Part shown: in pieces, positions 48,120 to 63,310 of the stretch
Layout: every line of letters starts with the position of its first letter
Numbering within the stretch: the stretch's first letter is position 1
Source of the DNA: Chrysomallon squamiferum
Lineage: Eukaryota > Mollusca > Gastropoda > Neomphalida > Peltospiridae
Assembly (NCBI GenBank): GCA_012295275.1
Contig: CM022670.1
Coordinates: 36,653,768 to 36,717,767, forward strand
Length of the DNA: 64,000 nucleotides
Reading direction: 5' to 3'
The notes under the pieces: model-generated
What the model was told of the DNA's origin: nothing
Databases searched by the model: none
What the model saw: only the letters and a program-made list of their open reading frames with translations
Program-made: the position numbers and the translations under genes

Positions 48120-50447
48120 GCAAAAATAATAAAAATTAGTAAAAATATTAATTAATACCATATATGATAACGCTTCATATTACATTAATAGGAAACAAAA
48201 AGTATCATGAAGTTTAATAATTTAATCATAACTTTGTTTCTCTTTATTGTCATACTGCAAACGAATTTTTTGAAAAAGCAGGCCTAATATTAGTTTAAAA
48301 AGTAGAACCGTAAGAAGTCTGTTTCTACTGTCATTCACCCGTGATACATCAATGGACTTGGCGTGTTATGAATATTCAGTGAGATCAAGAGTTTATCATC
48401 TTATCACTAAAGTATGAATGAATACAAACATGTTTGATAATGATTTAAGTCATTTCATGATAGTCGGTAAAGGATTTGTTTGACCTACGGTCAAGGTCAT
48501 ATCACTGATATCAGCGTTATCATTTGTTTTGTTTACTTAGCCAACTCAAATCAAACGTCTGGTGTTGAGTTTTTGTTCCCGTAAATAAATTTAAAAAAAA
48601 AAAAAAAAAAGAAACTGCTTTGATGTTAGTTGTTTTATATTATGGCTTATTATCTGTTAAATTATTTTTCCCAGCCTTATGGTGACCTTTCATATAACGT
48701 AGACATTTTCCAAGAAACATAATCCGAGGTCAAATCATTTGTTTATTACGTTTTTACGAAGCTGTTATCGAGATAACAGAATCTTCTGAACTGATTTTTC
48801 TTTAATAGTGTTTTTATATATATTTATTTATTTATAAAGTAAAGGTTTTGATTTTTAAAATTTGAAATTTATGTATCCACAACTCTGAAGGGTTTTTTTG
48901 TTATTATTATTATTATTAAAAGATTTTTTTTTGATCTTGTTAATAAATATTTACAAAGTAAAGGTTCGGATTTTTAAAACTTGAAATGTAAATATCCGCG
49001 CTTTGTATACAATTTTTTTTTTATCATTATTATTTTTATGTTTCTAGTTTATGCTTATGTAATCTAAAATATTTCAAAAATGTTAGAACTTATCCAGTAT
49101 TTTTGTTAAATACATTCCAAATAAACAGGCCAAAAGATTTCTATTTTAATTAATAAAGACTTATGTTAACAAATGGTTATTCTCTTCTGAATGTTAAAAA
49201 GCAAAACAAGGGGAAATATTTATTTATAAATACATTTTGTTGAAATACGTTTACGTGTGTGTGTGTGTGTTTATATATTTATATCTTTTCGTGAATGTAA
49301 ATTATGTGTATATGCATATATGTCTGAGTGTATATATATGTATGTGTGTGTGGGTGTGGGTTTGTGTATTTGTCTGAGTATGTGTATCTGAAATTAAATT
49401 TAATTTATTGCTCATAAATTAATATCATCTCCCTAAACCTATATTTATAATTAAATTAAGTTATAAAGTCTGATTTCGAATTTTGAACGTAATAATTTAT
49501 CAGGTCATTCAGTTATTTTGTAGATCAAAATAACCTGCCAGTTCTGAGAATAAACACGATGAGAATCTCTTTGCCGAGTTTCATTCAGTGAGGTTAGGTT
49601 ACCAGTCGATTCAGAAAACGCAACCGTTCATCAAAAGATCAGTTTCGTGTTCGTAACCATATTGTTTGAGAGTTGTTTTAGGTGTATTATTAGACCGTGC
49701 AAATCCGTTATATAGCGTGTTGAGATTATATTCTTTAGAATTTACACAGAATCAACACGTAAAAATAAAACAATGTGCGTGGGTGGGTGTGCATGTATGT
49801 ATGTATCTGTCTGTCCGTCTGTTTGTATGTATGAATAGTATAAATAAATTAATTAATTAAAAAAAAAGAAATTAATAAAATCTGGTTAATTACTATTCAA
49901 AATAAACGAGATTGTTTTTTTTATTATTATTATTTATTTATTTATAATTGTTTTTATATAATTATGCAGAAAAAAATGGGATGATTCCGCTTACAAAAAG
50001 AAAATGACTTTCTTTATGAAAAAAGATTCATTTTAAGTTAATGAAAAAATAGAAACAGCCCTTCAGAAAGAACCAGATGGAGGGTTATATGGGTAGCACT
50101 CCCACCCTTGAATTCGTGTGTTTTCCCGTCTTTGCCACAATCTTGTGTGCTTATACTTAATCTCATAAAACTGCACCTTGGTTTCCACGATGTTTCTCAA
50201 GATTCTATATATATAATGAACTGAAAAGGATTATTTTAAACCATGGTTTTGGAATATAACAAAATGCACTTCACTGTCAAAAGGTAACAAGCAAACTGCT
50301 TAAGAATGAGATTTATCATTGAACTTCTTAAATGGACGGATTGATATATTTAATGATTGTTTTCTGCTTCAAATCCTAAATCTTTATTTATTTATTTAAT
50401 TATTTATTTGTAAATGTAACAAAATCTGACAAGAATTAAACTTTTAT

Positions 50448-50485
<38 letters not shown>

Positions 50486-50867
50486 CATATACATATACAC
50501 CCTTCATTCATCGCTTTAATTCCATGAATGAAAAAAACACCGTTGTTAACAAGGCAATTTTTTGTAATATTTTTAAAGGTCTGTTATGGTTTAATATAAA
50601 TAGAAAATTTTGCAAAATTTTAAATAGTTTTAAAGGTCAGTTAGAAGGTTTAATATAAATATGAAGATTTATTTATTTATTTATTTATTTCAGGAGCTTT
50701 CTTCATTCCGTACATCTTATTCTTGCTGTTGTGTGGTGTACCACTTTTCTTCCTGGAAGTTTCATACGGACAGTTTTCAAATCTTAGCCCAATAGCAATC
50801 TGGAGAATATGTCCATTATTTAAAGGTACGTTTTGAATTATAGAAAATTCAATCATATTTAATTCTA

Positions 50868-50913
<46 letters not shown>

Positions 50914-51039
50914 TTTTTTATTTAATTATTCACAATATCCAAAAACAAAAACATTAATTGATTTTGAAATAAGTCAGTATGTATTAATGCACAGTTAAGA
51001 TGATAATTATTTCAATAATAATAATAATAATAATAATAA

Positions 51040-51072
<33 letters not shown>

Positions 51073-51076
51073 CAAA

Positions 51077-51110
<34 letters not shown>

Positions 51111-52117
51111 TAATAATAATAAAACTGAGAACAGAAATTATATATATATACATTTTACAAATTCTGCTGATGATAATATTTGTGTAACTACAACAACATT
51201 TTCTGTTTAATTACAGGCGTGGGTATTGGCATGGTTATTGTATCATCTATTGTCTGTATCTACTACAACGTCATTGTGGCATGGGCACTGTATTATCTGG
51301 TCATGTCGTTCCGCGGGGTTCTTCCTTGGAGTAACTGCGACAACGAATGGAATACTCCAAACTGTGTAGACGACGTCAGCCGTAATTACACCAACGCAAC
51401 ATCGTCCATGTTGCTAAATATCAACCAGTACTCTAATATGACATACGCTACCATCTCATCAGCAGCGTCCAATATGTCGGTGAAAATAGCAGAAAAACCA
51501 TGAGTGCCAGTGAAGAATTTTGGGAGTAAGTTGCAGAAACTAAGTTAAATTAAATTTACATATATATATATACAGTTGCAAAAAACGCACATCTGAAATC
51601 CATTACATCGCTTATAACATTATTTTAAACCATAAGTACTTTTAAAAAGTAGCTGTTACTGTTAGCAGATTAAATAACTCCTGTCATTTCTGTTAGCAGA
51701 TTAAATAACTCCTGTCATTTCTGTTTGCAGACGACATGTGTTGCAGTTGACTGATGGAATCGAAAACCCGGGAACGTTGCGCTGGCAACTGGTAATTGCG
51801 TTGTTTGCCGCCTGGGTTCTGGTCTTCCTGTGTCTTTTTAAAGGAGTTGCGGTCCTTGGCAAGGTATGGCGGTGGGTGCTATACAACATGCAGAATCCGA
51901 TTTTTATATCCATTATTTATTTAGTTAATTTTTCACTGTTGCACAAAGAATCGGTGTCATGATGGTGGTAAATTTAACATTTCAAACAAAATTACTTTTA
52001 TTAATAAAACAGAAATATTGGTAGATCAAAAATAAATTGTAACAGCTTTAAATGTTTCTGATCTCTATTTTATTATGTTATATACTAATACTTTCCAGCA
52101 CCATCAATTTTTGGTGA

Positions 52118-52154
<37 letters not shown>

Positions 52155-52707
52155 CGTTATAGTGAAACTCGTCTGAATTTTATCTTGTTTCTCGGACATT
52201 TTAGACTGAAAGTTCTGTCGGGAATGGTACATATTATCTATGAAACTGTTCCATACGCAAAACGCGCAATTTTCGACCATCAAACGTTAGGAATTTTTTT
52301 AAAGAAATATATATAAATTATTATTTTTATTATTTTTGTTCAGGTAATGCATTTTGCAGCACCATTCCCCTACCTGGTTCTAACTGTACTACTTATAAGA
52401 GGTGTGACATTACCTGGAGCTTTGGAAGGTATCAAGTTTTACATCATTCCAAGATGGGAGAAGTTAGCTAGCTTCAAGGTAATTAATTAAAAAGTTACGT
52501 GTGAAAAGATTGTTATTATTATCATTTTAATGATTGTTGTTGTTTTATTCCTGTAATTATTATATTTTTAATTATTATTATTGTTTTTAAAATGTTTGTG
52601 TCTGTGTGTATTTAATCTTTTTATCTTTTATTATCAAAAGCAGATTTATTATTTCATAAATGGTTAAAGCAAATTTAATAGTTATTAAAAAGGATCATTC
52701 ATATATT

Positions 52708-52739
<32 letters not shown>

Positions 52740-55008
52740 TATTTATATATAAAATCTGTCATTGTCATTAGATAAAACATCTATATCTTTTTGATTATAA
52801 CCATCATACTGAATACTTTAATTAAGGTTTTTGAGTCATATTAGTCACTTGTTTTTATTATTATTATCCATTCTGAATTGAGTTTAACAAAATAAATACA
52901 TTTCTGCTTTAAGTAATTAATGTGTTTTAATTATACAGGTTTGGGGTGATGCTGCTTTGCAGATATTTTATTCGGTTGGTATGGCCTGGGGTGGAATCAT
53001 CACCATGGCAAGTTACAACAAGTTCAACCACAATGTCTACAGGTTTAAATTTTAAAAATTTGTTTTTTTTTGGTATTTAGAATTTTAAATTTTATATAAA
53101 CAACCTAATGAAGTAGGCAACACAAGTATGGAAATAATAATAATAATAATAGTAATAAATAAAAAAAATAAAAAAAAAAAGAAAAAAAAAACAGCAATCA
53201 AGGAATAAGTCTTTGTGAGTAAAAGAAAAGAAGGTTAATTGAAAATGAACATAAATTTTTTAATAAATATCACAACTAAAATACTTTTATAAATCTTTAC
53301 ATTATTATCTTTTTTAACTTTAAAACTTATTTTATTCTATCTGTTTCAACTACAGTTTTTAATATTTCTGCTTTGAATCATATTCTATAGTCAACAGTTT
53401 GTTTTTAACTAATTAAGTAATTAGGAAACATTCAATGCTTTGTTTCAGAGACTCCATGCTGGTTCCGTTCATCAACTGTGGGACAAGTATTTTTGCTGGT
53501 TTTGTTATTTTCTCAGTTCTTGGTTTCATGGCTCATGAAGCCGGTGTGTCGATGGAAGATGTGGTCACACAAGGTAAAACTGAAAATTCTAACACTGACT
53601 TTCATGGTTTCCACAATTCTTTGAAACTCATAAAAGCCTGATATTTAAGAGTTGCCAAATACAGGTATTTAAATATCCTTCAATTTGAGGAAGATACTCA
53701 AATGTCCCCCACATTTTGCAGCTTACAAAATTCTCTTCTTTATTTTCCAATGTTTCTTGCAAAACATTTTGTTAAAACTGCACTTGGGAAAGTTCTGTAG
53801 TGCTGTATGTGAAAGGATCCAACAATAATGATCACTGACTTAGATACCAAAACTTTGGCATTTTTATGCATTGTACCATTCGTTTTTTGCCCTCAGAAGC
53901 TATAAAATTGATCTTATCCAAAAGATTACCCAAAAAGTCCATAATTATCTTTTGATGTATTATGTTGGAACCATGACTATGAGACTGTCTGTCCAAGACA
54001 TTGATAAAGAACTGGTGACAGGAATGAAAATGTAATGTCTTATTACTATTATTCACAATTTGAATATTAATATAAAATATATGAACTATCCTTACAAACA
54101 CTGAAAGCTATGGTCACATTAACTAGATAATATTTTTATAATATTTATAATAGTACCTGTCTAAGATAATAAGCTAGAGGACTTGAGACAGAAAAGATAG
54201 AATTCAGTGTCAAAAATATTTACAAAGTTGCAGTATTTAATTTAAACATGAACTGATGAGTATTTAATAACAAAATGAAAATGAATGTAAATTTTATTTC
54301 TATATTTTCAGGACCTGGTCTGACTTTTGTTGCTTACCCAGAGGCGATTGCCAAACTTCCAATATCTCCTTTATGGTCAGTTCTCTTCTTTTTGATGCTG
54401 CTGACCATTGGGCTGGACAGTCAGGTAGGACAGTACTTTCAGTTATCCCAAAGACAGAGAATCATTGATTATACAACAATCAAGAGGAATATTTCTATTT
54501 TACATCAACAGAAAAAAACAAAAAATGTCGTTTTTGAGTCTTACCTTGATGTTAAAGAAAAAATAGTTTTCCATAAAGATACTAATATTTAAAAAAAAAA
54601 TATTTATAATTTTTTAACTGTAAATAAAATTTTAGAAATTATTAAAATAACATACAGTTATCAATTTTGATTCAGTATCAGAATAAAATAAATGAAAAAA
54701 CAAAGCAACAAAAAAAAAACTTAATTATTTTGTTGGTAAATTTGCCAACAACAAAAATGTATCTTGAAGTAAAAAAATTAATTTTTGGGGCTTAATTTTG
54801 AATTTATATTCTGATGTAAAATAAAATTGTTCCTCTGCTGCTTGTATCAGTGAATTTTAAAAATGTCATTTTATTATTTATCAATTTTTTTTCATTTTTT
54901 TTTATTGTCCATGTTTATATAATATGTAAATTGAATTTAGCTCTGCAGTTGACTTAAATGTTAAATCAAGATAATAGAAAATATTTTTAGACAAATACTT
55001 TCGTAATG

Positions 55009-55040
<32 letters not shown>

Positions 55041-55769
55041 CATTATTTATTATATTATTGTTTCAAATTATTATTATATTATCATCATCATCATCATCAG
55101 TCATCATCCTTATTATTTAACATAACTAATATTATTGCTATTATTATTTTTATTTTTTACGAATCATCATCATTAGTATTAATATATTTCTAAAATTATT
55201 ATTATAATTATTATAGGACTGAATTTGAAATTATGTTTTAAGAAATAATAAAAAGTTGGTTGATGAGAGAAAAATATGTAAGTCTCTTGATTATGTAACC
55301 AACTAACAATAGACAGGCCATTTTTTTTTTTTCAATTCTGGTAACAGAATCAAATAGCATCAGAATTAAAATATTAATGTTTTTCTTAACAGTTATTAAT
55401 TAGAAATATTTTTAATTTTAGCCAGAAATTATTTTTAATTAATATAAATTACAAATAAATAAAATAAAAAAAAAAAAAAATAAAATATTTAGATTCTTCT
55501 TGTTAAGCAGTTATATTTTGAATTAAATTTCTTTTTTTCTCCTTTTTACTTCTTTTTTTTTTTTAATTCTTTTTTTTTTTACATTTTTCACTCCATTTAC
55601 TTTTATGTATTAATTTTGAAAAATATCTGAATGTTTGGAGTTAGGTTGTCTTTTAATTACAGAATAAACTTTTTTATAAAGACTTTTTTAAAATTAATTT
55701 TAATACTATTTTTAAAGCAAATATTTTTAACCTTTATTATTATTATTATTATTATCATCATTATCATCA

Positions 55770-55801
<32 letters not shown>

Positions 55802-57218
55802 TAATTTATTTTGATTTTCACAATTCATATTTTTTTTTTTTTTTTTAGCATTAGGCCTTTATTTTTATTTTATTTTAAAAATAGAATAAACAATTTTTGT
55901 TCATAAACAGTTTTAAAACATTAGATTAATTGGGACCATGACAAATGTTCTTGATGGCAACAAAGAACCATATAAATTTTTTTTTTTTTTTTTTTTTTTA
56001 TAACATAACAAAATTAAGTCTTTGTTTATCAAGTCACATATAATAAATTATGTACTTACAAATAAAATTGCATTAATTCACTATTTTTACTAATTTAAGC
56101 AGAAAATAAGTTTTTAACATTATCTAAAATGACATATAATAAATATTAAAAAATAAATACAAGATAAAAATGTAAACTAATTATAAAATTAAATTAATTA
56201 CCTAATATTTATAGTTAGTGTTGTGCGGTTTTTCAAAAATATTACTGAAAAAAATATTTAATAAAAATGAAATGAAAATTCATCTTAACCAGTGTGAGTT
56301 TGAACTCTAAATCCTATGAAAATATACCAGTTATTGCTGCTGAATATAATTAAGCTTTTTGCTCTGCATGTGTGCATGTAACTATTAACCAGTGTGTGGC
56401 CAAGGAATAAAATATATTATTTGATAATACTGTCATCAGAAAATAAAAATGGTGGAATAACATATAATGGACCCATCTTAACTCTATTAATATATATAAA
56501 AAAGAATAATGAGTTTTAGATATGTCAGTTTCCAGATTAATTCTTTTTAAAGTTATTAAATGATTTCTAGTTAACATTTAAATTGATTATTTTACTGTTT
56601 TATGTTAAAAAATTGCCATTAATCAAACTATTAATCTAAATGATATTTACATTTGACAAAAAGAGAACAACAAATCAATAAAAACACAAAAAATAGCAAA
56701 TAGCAGTAACAATACATATTTATTTATTTTAACTTCAGATCCATTTATTACTTTTTAACATTTTAACAACCATTAACCAAAACTATGAACATTAAACATT
56801 ATAAATTATTTTTTTTAAAATCAATCTGGTTATACTAGTTAAGAAAAATGTGTGTGTTTTAATTATCTGAAATACAGATTTAGTTTAAATACAGCGAGAT
56901 AACATGGTAAATTAAAAATATTTCTGAGAGTAAGTTTTGTTACCCCTTAATTTAAAAGTTGTGATTCTTCTGAATCATGTCTAAGGTAAATTGGTTGATT
57001 AAATAACAGCTGTTTAAATTACACAATCATCTTATCCATATATTTATAAAGTTTAATGTCTGCTTTCATCTGTTTTAATCCAAAATATTGTTAGAATTTT
57101 CTTCTTCTTTCTTCATTTTTTTTTTTTTCTTCCAAATGGATTAACACATTTTTTTTTATGATGTAATAAAGTTTAAAAAAAGGAAAGAAAAAAAGCTTTT
57201 AATAAGTGATGAAGGTTT

Positions 57219-57255
<37 letters not shown>

Positions 57256-59092
57256 TATGTAGATGTATATGTATATTTTAAAATAGTTATGGATGTGGGT
57301 AAAAGTTTAAAAGAAAATAATTTTTATTTATTTCATACCTTTTCTAAATTAATAATCAATTAAACAGAAATAAAATAAAACACATTATTATTTTTTTTTT
57401 TTTTTTTATTAATATTATTATTGCTCTGTGTTTTAAACGTAGTTATTCAATATGTAAAATAAAACCGTGTTTTGCTGTGCTGTACAAAATCAGAACGCGT
57501 TTTTTTAATGACAATGCTGTATTTGTTCTCTCCTACAAGGCCCGTGGTCAGCTCCAACGGCAGAATTTCGTGGTGGTCACAACAGCGGCATCGGTCCACC
57601 TGACTCTACCCTTCCCCCGGTAGAGAGTGAAACTCTCAAAACTTTAATTTTGTCGATTTTTTTTTTTTTTTTTTTTTAGTCACATAATTTACAGAGAGAA
57701 CAGGTTACTTTCTCAAAATGAAATATATATAAAAAAAAAAAAAAAAAATATTATTGATAATTTAAAACAAAATACAAATTGGATAAAAATATTTTTGAAA
57801 AATACAAAGTTGAAGAATATTTAACAAACCAAAATTTAATAAGGAATAAACCAAATGTACTTTCTTATTATTTGTTAAAAAAGTTACAGACTCTGATATT
57901 ATTTTTAATTGAGGTACTTTATATCTAAACGTTTAAATACTAATGTCTTTAGAATATTATTTAATGTGTACTACAACAACAAAAAAAAAACTACAAACAA
58001 AAAAAAAAAAAAAAAAAACGACTAATTAATCTTTTGTATATTTCCACTTATTGTTTGGTTTATTTCTGGAGGATGACATTTTCTCTTTTATTATTATTGT
58101 TTTGTTTTTGTTTTTTTCAACTTTTATTTGAAATGATGTGACAGTAAAAAAGAAAATGTCAGCCTACAAATATCCTGATGAGTTTTATATTTGGTGTCAT
58201 ACTTTGTTATAAGGAAAGATTGGTTGCCAGAAATAAATGAACACTTTTTTTGGAAATACACAGAATTGATTTAGTCTGTTCATAATATCACAGATATACT
58301 TTTACCTCACAAAATTTTCAAAATACTATTGTTATCTTTAAAAACTAATTTTAGCATAAAGATATATGCATATGTCTTGCCAATATTTGTTATTTCTAAA
58401 AGTATTTGTAACTAAAAACATCGAAAGTACAAAAATGATAATGTTATACCAGACAAAAAGATATCCCAGCATAAAGACAACATAAATTAAAAACAACAAA
58501 AATCCCCATAATATTTGTATTTGTTATAACTTTATTTTGTTTATTTAAAATTAATAAATAAATAAATTAATTTAATTATTTTAATAATAATAATAAATAT
58601 AATAATATTTTTAAGAATAAAAAAGTAAAATTCACTTTTTTAACAAACCATTCTATTTAAATACCAAGTCACAGTGCATAAATATGTAAACAGATAACTG
58701 GAAAAATTACAGTTAAGTTGTGCATCATGGATGCAAATTTTTAAATAATTTCATTTAAGAAAGTACATTACTCTTATTCCTATCAAATCTGACATTTGTA
58801 TTTATTTAGAAAGATAACCTGTTCTAAGTAAATTAGAAAATAATGTTTTTATTTATCTGTATTGTTTTATTTTGTTGTAGGTACATCTCCAAACACACAT
58901 ACACAAACATACATACAATGTTCAAAATAAAAGAAGCCACAATATTTTTTTTTTTTTTTAGATTAAAATAACTTATTTTTTTAAATTTATTTTCAAATCC
59001 AGTGTACTTTATTTCTTTGATTTTAAATATTATTGCAGATATGGTTTAAAATAATATGGTAATTTGAGAATGTATGAAAATTAATCAAATAT

Positions 59093-59128
<36 letters not shown>

Positions 59129-59431
59129 TCAAAAGACAATTAATAACAATAGCAGTTAAAAAAAAGTAAAAAAGAAAACCAAAATCAAAAAAAAAAAAAA
59201 ACCACCTGAAAAAACAAACAAAACATGAAAACAAATATTTTAAATATTAATCAGAAAATGCCTTAACATTTTGTGAAATATTTAATTTCATTTTGAAAAG
59301 CATGTAGCTTTCTGATTTTAACCAGTATTATCAATCCTGTGTTTTTCATTTGTTGTTTTGTTTACCCAAATAAACTTAATTTTTAACCTTAAAATTTAAT
59401 TTGTTTTAATAGTAAATATAAACCGTTTAGG

Positions 59432-59479
<48 letters not shown>

Positions 59480-60849
59480 ATAGTCTGTATGATAACTGAA
59501 TTTTGTGTTTTGTATTATAAAATGTACTCAGAAATATCATTTCAATACAAACTGGCCAATACAGTTTTCTATGACAATTTTCCTGTTCACAGGATTTCAA
59601 CACTATTATGTATTATTGAAAAAAAAGAAAAAAGTAAATGTCTTTAAATCATTTATTGATTGACACAGTTTGTATGCTTTTGAAATGGAACTAATAGTAA
59701 TAATAATAAAAATAATAAAAATTTAGTAATAAAGAAAACCCCAAAACCCCCAATAATAATAATAAACTTTAGAAATAAATTATAAAAACATCCTAAACAA
59801 TTATTTTTGAAGAAAATACATTTTGTTATTAATGAGTCTTATAAAACCTAATAATATTTAATTAAATTAAATTATAAATAAATTAATTAATAAATAAAGA
59901 AGTAAATGAATAAATCAAATAAAACAAAACAAAACAAATAAAAAAATAAAATAAATGACACTCAAAGGAAAAACACAAAAAGATAAACAAATAAAAAGGT
60001 TAATATTAAAAAAAATAAAGAAAATTAAAATTAAATCGTTACAAAGAACAAAATAAAAAAAACACAAAAAGATAAACAAAAAAGTAAATAGTAAAAAATA
60101 ATTAAGAAAATTAAAATTAAATCATTGCAAAGATAAGAATAATTGTTAAAAAAAAGAAAAAAAAGAAAGATTTTTTAAATTTGATTTATTGATATGAGTA
60201 ATTAGAGTGGCTTCTTTTATCTTGTTCAGTCTGACATTCACAAACACCAACTGCAGAAAGATATTTACTTTCTATTATGTATCTTACCAAGCAAAGCTAA
60301 TGTGTTTTTCCGAATCTTGACACATAGCGTTTAAACAATTATGATAAATATCATGTCTACATCCATTAAAAACCTTTTTAATCGGTTCCTGCATGCAGTT
60401 TCAGAATATCAGAAAAATAAAGCCTACAAGACAATTATCATTTTTTAAATTTAGAATATTTTTATTTTTATTTAATTTTTTTTTTTTTTTTTTTTTTTTT
60501 TTTGGAGGTGAGGGGCAGTAAAAATGAATAATTGAATATTTGGTTTTAATAAAAGCATTGGCTGCATTATAAAAAAGTAATAATATTAATATCAAGAACA
60601 TTAATGACATGATATTTATAATTAATGTTATTCAAGTCTCAAGCACAAACAGAAACATAAAAAGAATGTAAAATATTTTAAAATAAAACAATTATATATA
60701 TATATATATATAATTACTATAATAACTTAAAAAAGTAAATAATAAATATAAAAATAAATGCAATTGGTTTGTGCTTGAATTCTAGGAAAACACATAAGAC
60801 TTTGTTGGGTTTTTATTTTTTTTAACTGTTTTGTATATATATATTTTTA

Positions 60850-60919
<70 letters not shown>

Positions 60920-63260
60920 GTATATGCTTAAATATTCCAATCCTGAAAGTTTTTGATGTTTGAGATAAAAATATAGAAACAAAATTGGCTGCAACATGAA
61001 ATGAATAAAATGTTACTTTCGAAACAGTAAATTATTTATTAAACAAAAATCATAAAGTGTGCTTACAATTAATTAAAATGCAAACTTCATTACAAATTAT
61101 ATATTATTAATTTATTCTTTTTACAAGAAACGTTTAATAGAACATTAAAAATAAAATAATGCTTATTCCACTATTTCCCATTTATTAATCATGCATGAAA
61201 TCCAATCCCTTTCCTTCAATATTGGAATATTTATTCATATTTTAAGCCTTTTTTTTTTTTTTTTAAAATAAAATTAAGGATTTGTACATTCAAATATAAT
61301 GTCTTGAACTGAAAACATCTCACATTCAGATTTTCATTTACCCAGTAACATATCAAACAAAATTAATTTCTTTATGAAAATTTTGGCTTTTCAAATAAAC
61401 AGAGTTGTTATCAGTTTTTGGCTATATATTATTTTGCATGTTTCGTTAAAATTTTTAAAATTGTTTTATTATTATTATAATTACATTATTATTTAAATTC
61501 TTTTCTTTTTTCTTTTTAATGTTCAGTATTTGACATGAAAATGGTGTTTCATTGTAGTTTGGGATGTTTGAAACCATGCTAAGTGGTTTGACAGATGAGT
61601 ATCCTCATTACTTGAGGAACAAGAAAACTTTGCTCACAGTACTCACTTGTCTGTTTGAGTTTGGACTGGGCTTGGCGTGCATTACTCAGGTATGTATGTG
61701 AGCATTCATGGATCTGTGTGTGTGTGTATGCGCATCTGTGTGTATGCACGTGTGCGCATATATGTGTATATGAATGTATAATTTCTACTTGTATATCTGT
61801 GTGTGTACATCTTGCGTTTGTGTATGTATGCCTAGGTTTATCAGTATTAATGTATACTACAATATTTCATTTTAAACCTCTAGAATATAGTAAAAGTATA
61901 GAAAAATTAAGCTGTTAACTAATATGTGTAAAACATAAGTATTAATATTATAAAATATATCTATGATACTTTTTATAAATTCTCCATATATCCCTGAATG
62001 TTTGAAACTGTAAATGAATAACTTTCACATCAAAATACATTTTAAAAAAAAAGTGTTGATTTAAAACTGCATTATTAAAATCAGGGAGAAAAAAGTTTAA
62101 CACAATTTAATAAAAAGAAAATTTTATACTTTTTTTTTTTTTTTTTTCTCATAAAAGATTAGCTATTGTTATTTTGTTAATAATAGACTATTTTGGCTGT
62201 GTTTTTTTAAAAACAGGGAGGGATTTATGTGCTACAAATCATGGACTGGTACTGTGCAAGTTTTTCACTCATGCTGATTTCATTGGCTGAATGTCTGGCA
62301 ATCTCCTGGGTTTATGGTAAGATGTAATCTCAAACAGCAGGCATTTTGTTGTTTTGTTAGCATTTCTCTTCATTTCCTGTCTTTCATGGTTTATCTTCAT
62401 TAAACATTAAAATTGTGTCTTAACATTCACTGAATGGGAAATTTTATCTGTAAAGTAGATTGGGTTTTATTTTAGGATAAGAAACTTCTTATTCTGTAAT
62501 TAATTACCCCCAATAATAATATTTTGTTACATTTTGTTGGGATTTTTGCTTTCAAAAATGTCTTTGTTAATTTTTAATTATTTTTTTATTTTGGAATGTA
62601 AAATATTTATTCATTTTTATCAAAAATATTAAAGTTTGTTAAGAAAATTTTCAAATCTTTTCTTGGAATATTTCATTCCAGAGATAACCACATTTTTGTG
62701 TTTATTATTTTTTATACATATTTATTTTTTTATTAATAATTAAGATTATTTATTTTGAAGTCTACTTATTTTCTATCAGTATAGTTTGATGTTTATGTTG
62801 TGAGGTGTATATATTTATGTATAAAATGTTGTGTTAGTGTATGTGTGTGTGATATTATTATTATTATTTAATCTTTATGTTATGTTATTTTAAAGGTGCT
62901 AACATTATCTGTGTACATATATCTATCTATCTATATATATATAAAATTTAATGGCTGTGTTCCAGGTGCTGACAGATTTTACAAAGATATTGAACTGAAT
63001 GATTGGATACCAGCCTTCTATTTGGTGGAAAATTAGCTGGAAGTATGTTACTCCAACCATCATACTGGTCAGTTTCATTAATTCACTTGATACACACAGA
63101 CACACACATTCACACACATACAAATATGTATGTATGTATGTTCTTTGGAGGATTACTGATTTAATATATCAATTTTATCCTGAAATGGTTAGAATGCCAA
63201 ATTTATCATCTAGACATCAAAATAAAATAGTTCTTAAATATCAGCAATTAAATTTTGAAC

Positions 63261-63310
<50 letters not shown>

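Larger units (their letters stand above)
46004..50693. other. SLC6 intron A with candidate regulatory cluster
   Basis: 4.7-kb intron. It holds (AAT)n at 46937-46979 and 48069-48119, poly-A near 47607-47628, GT/TATG repeats at 49255-49385 and (CA)n at 50452-50482. A non-repetitive stretch at 46450-46700 has one 81-codon frame of no recognised family. Nuclear-receptor half sites cluster at 47165-47228 and 48481-48499. Confidence 0.55.
54425..61557. other. SLC6 intron H, 7.1 kb
   Basis: Extremely AT-rich, with poly-A/T tracts, (ATT)n near 55009-55041 and 55737-55800, (AT)n at 57222-57252, poly-A at 59096-59125 and about 59431-59477, and (ATT)n at 60855-60920. The one GC-rich island is at about 57535-57645. 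No other exon is needed by the transporter sequence. Confidence 0.6.
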
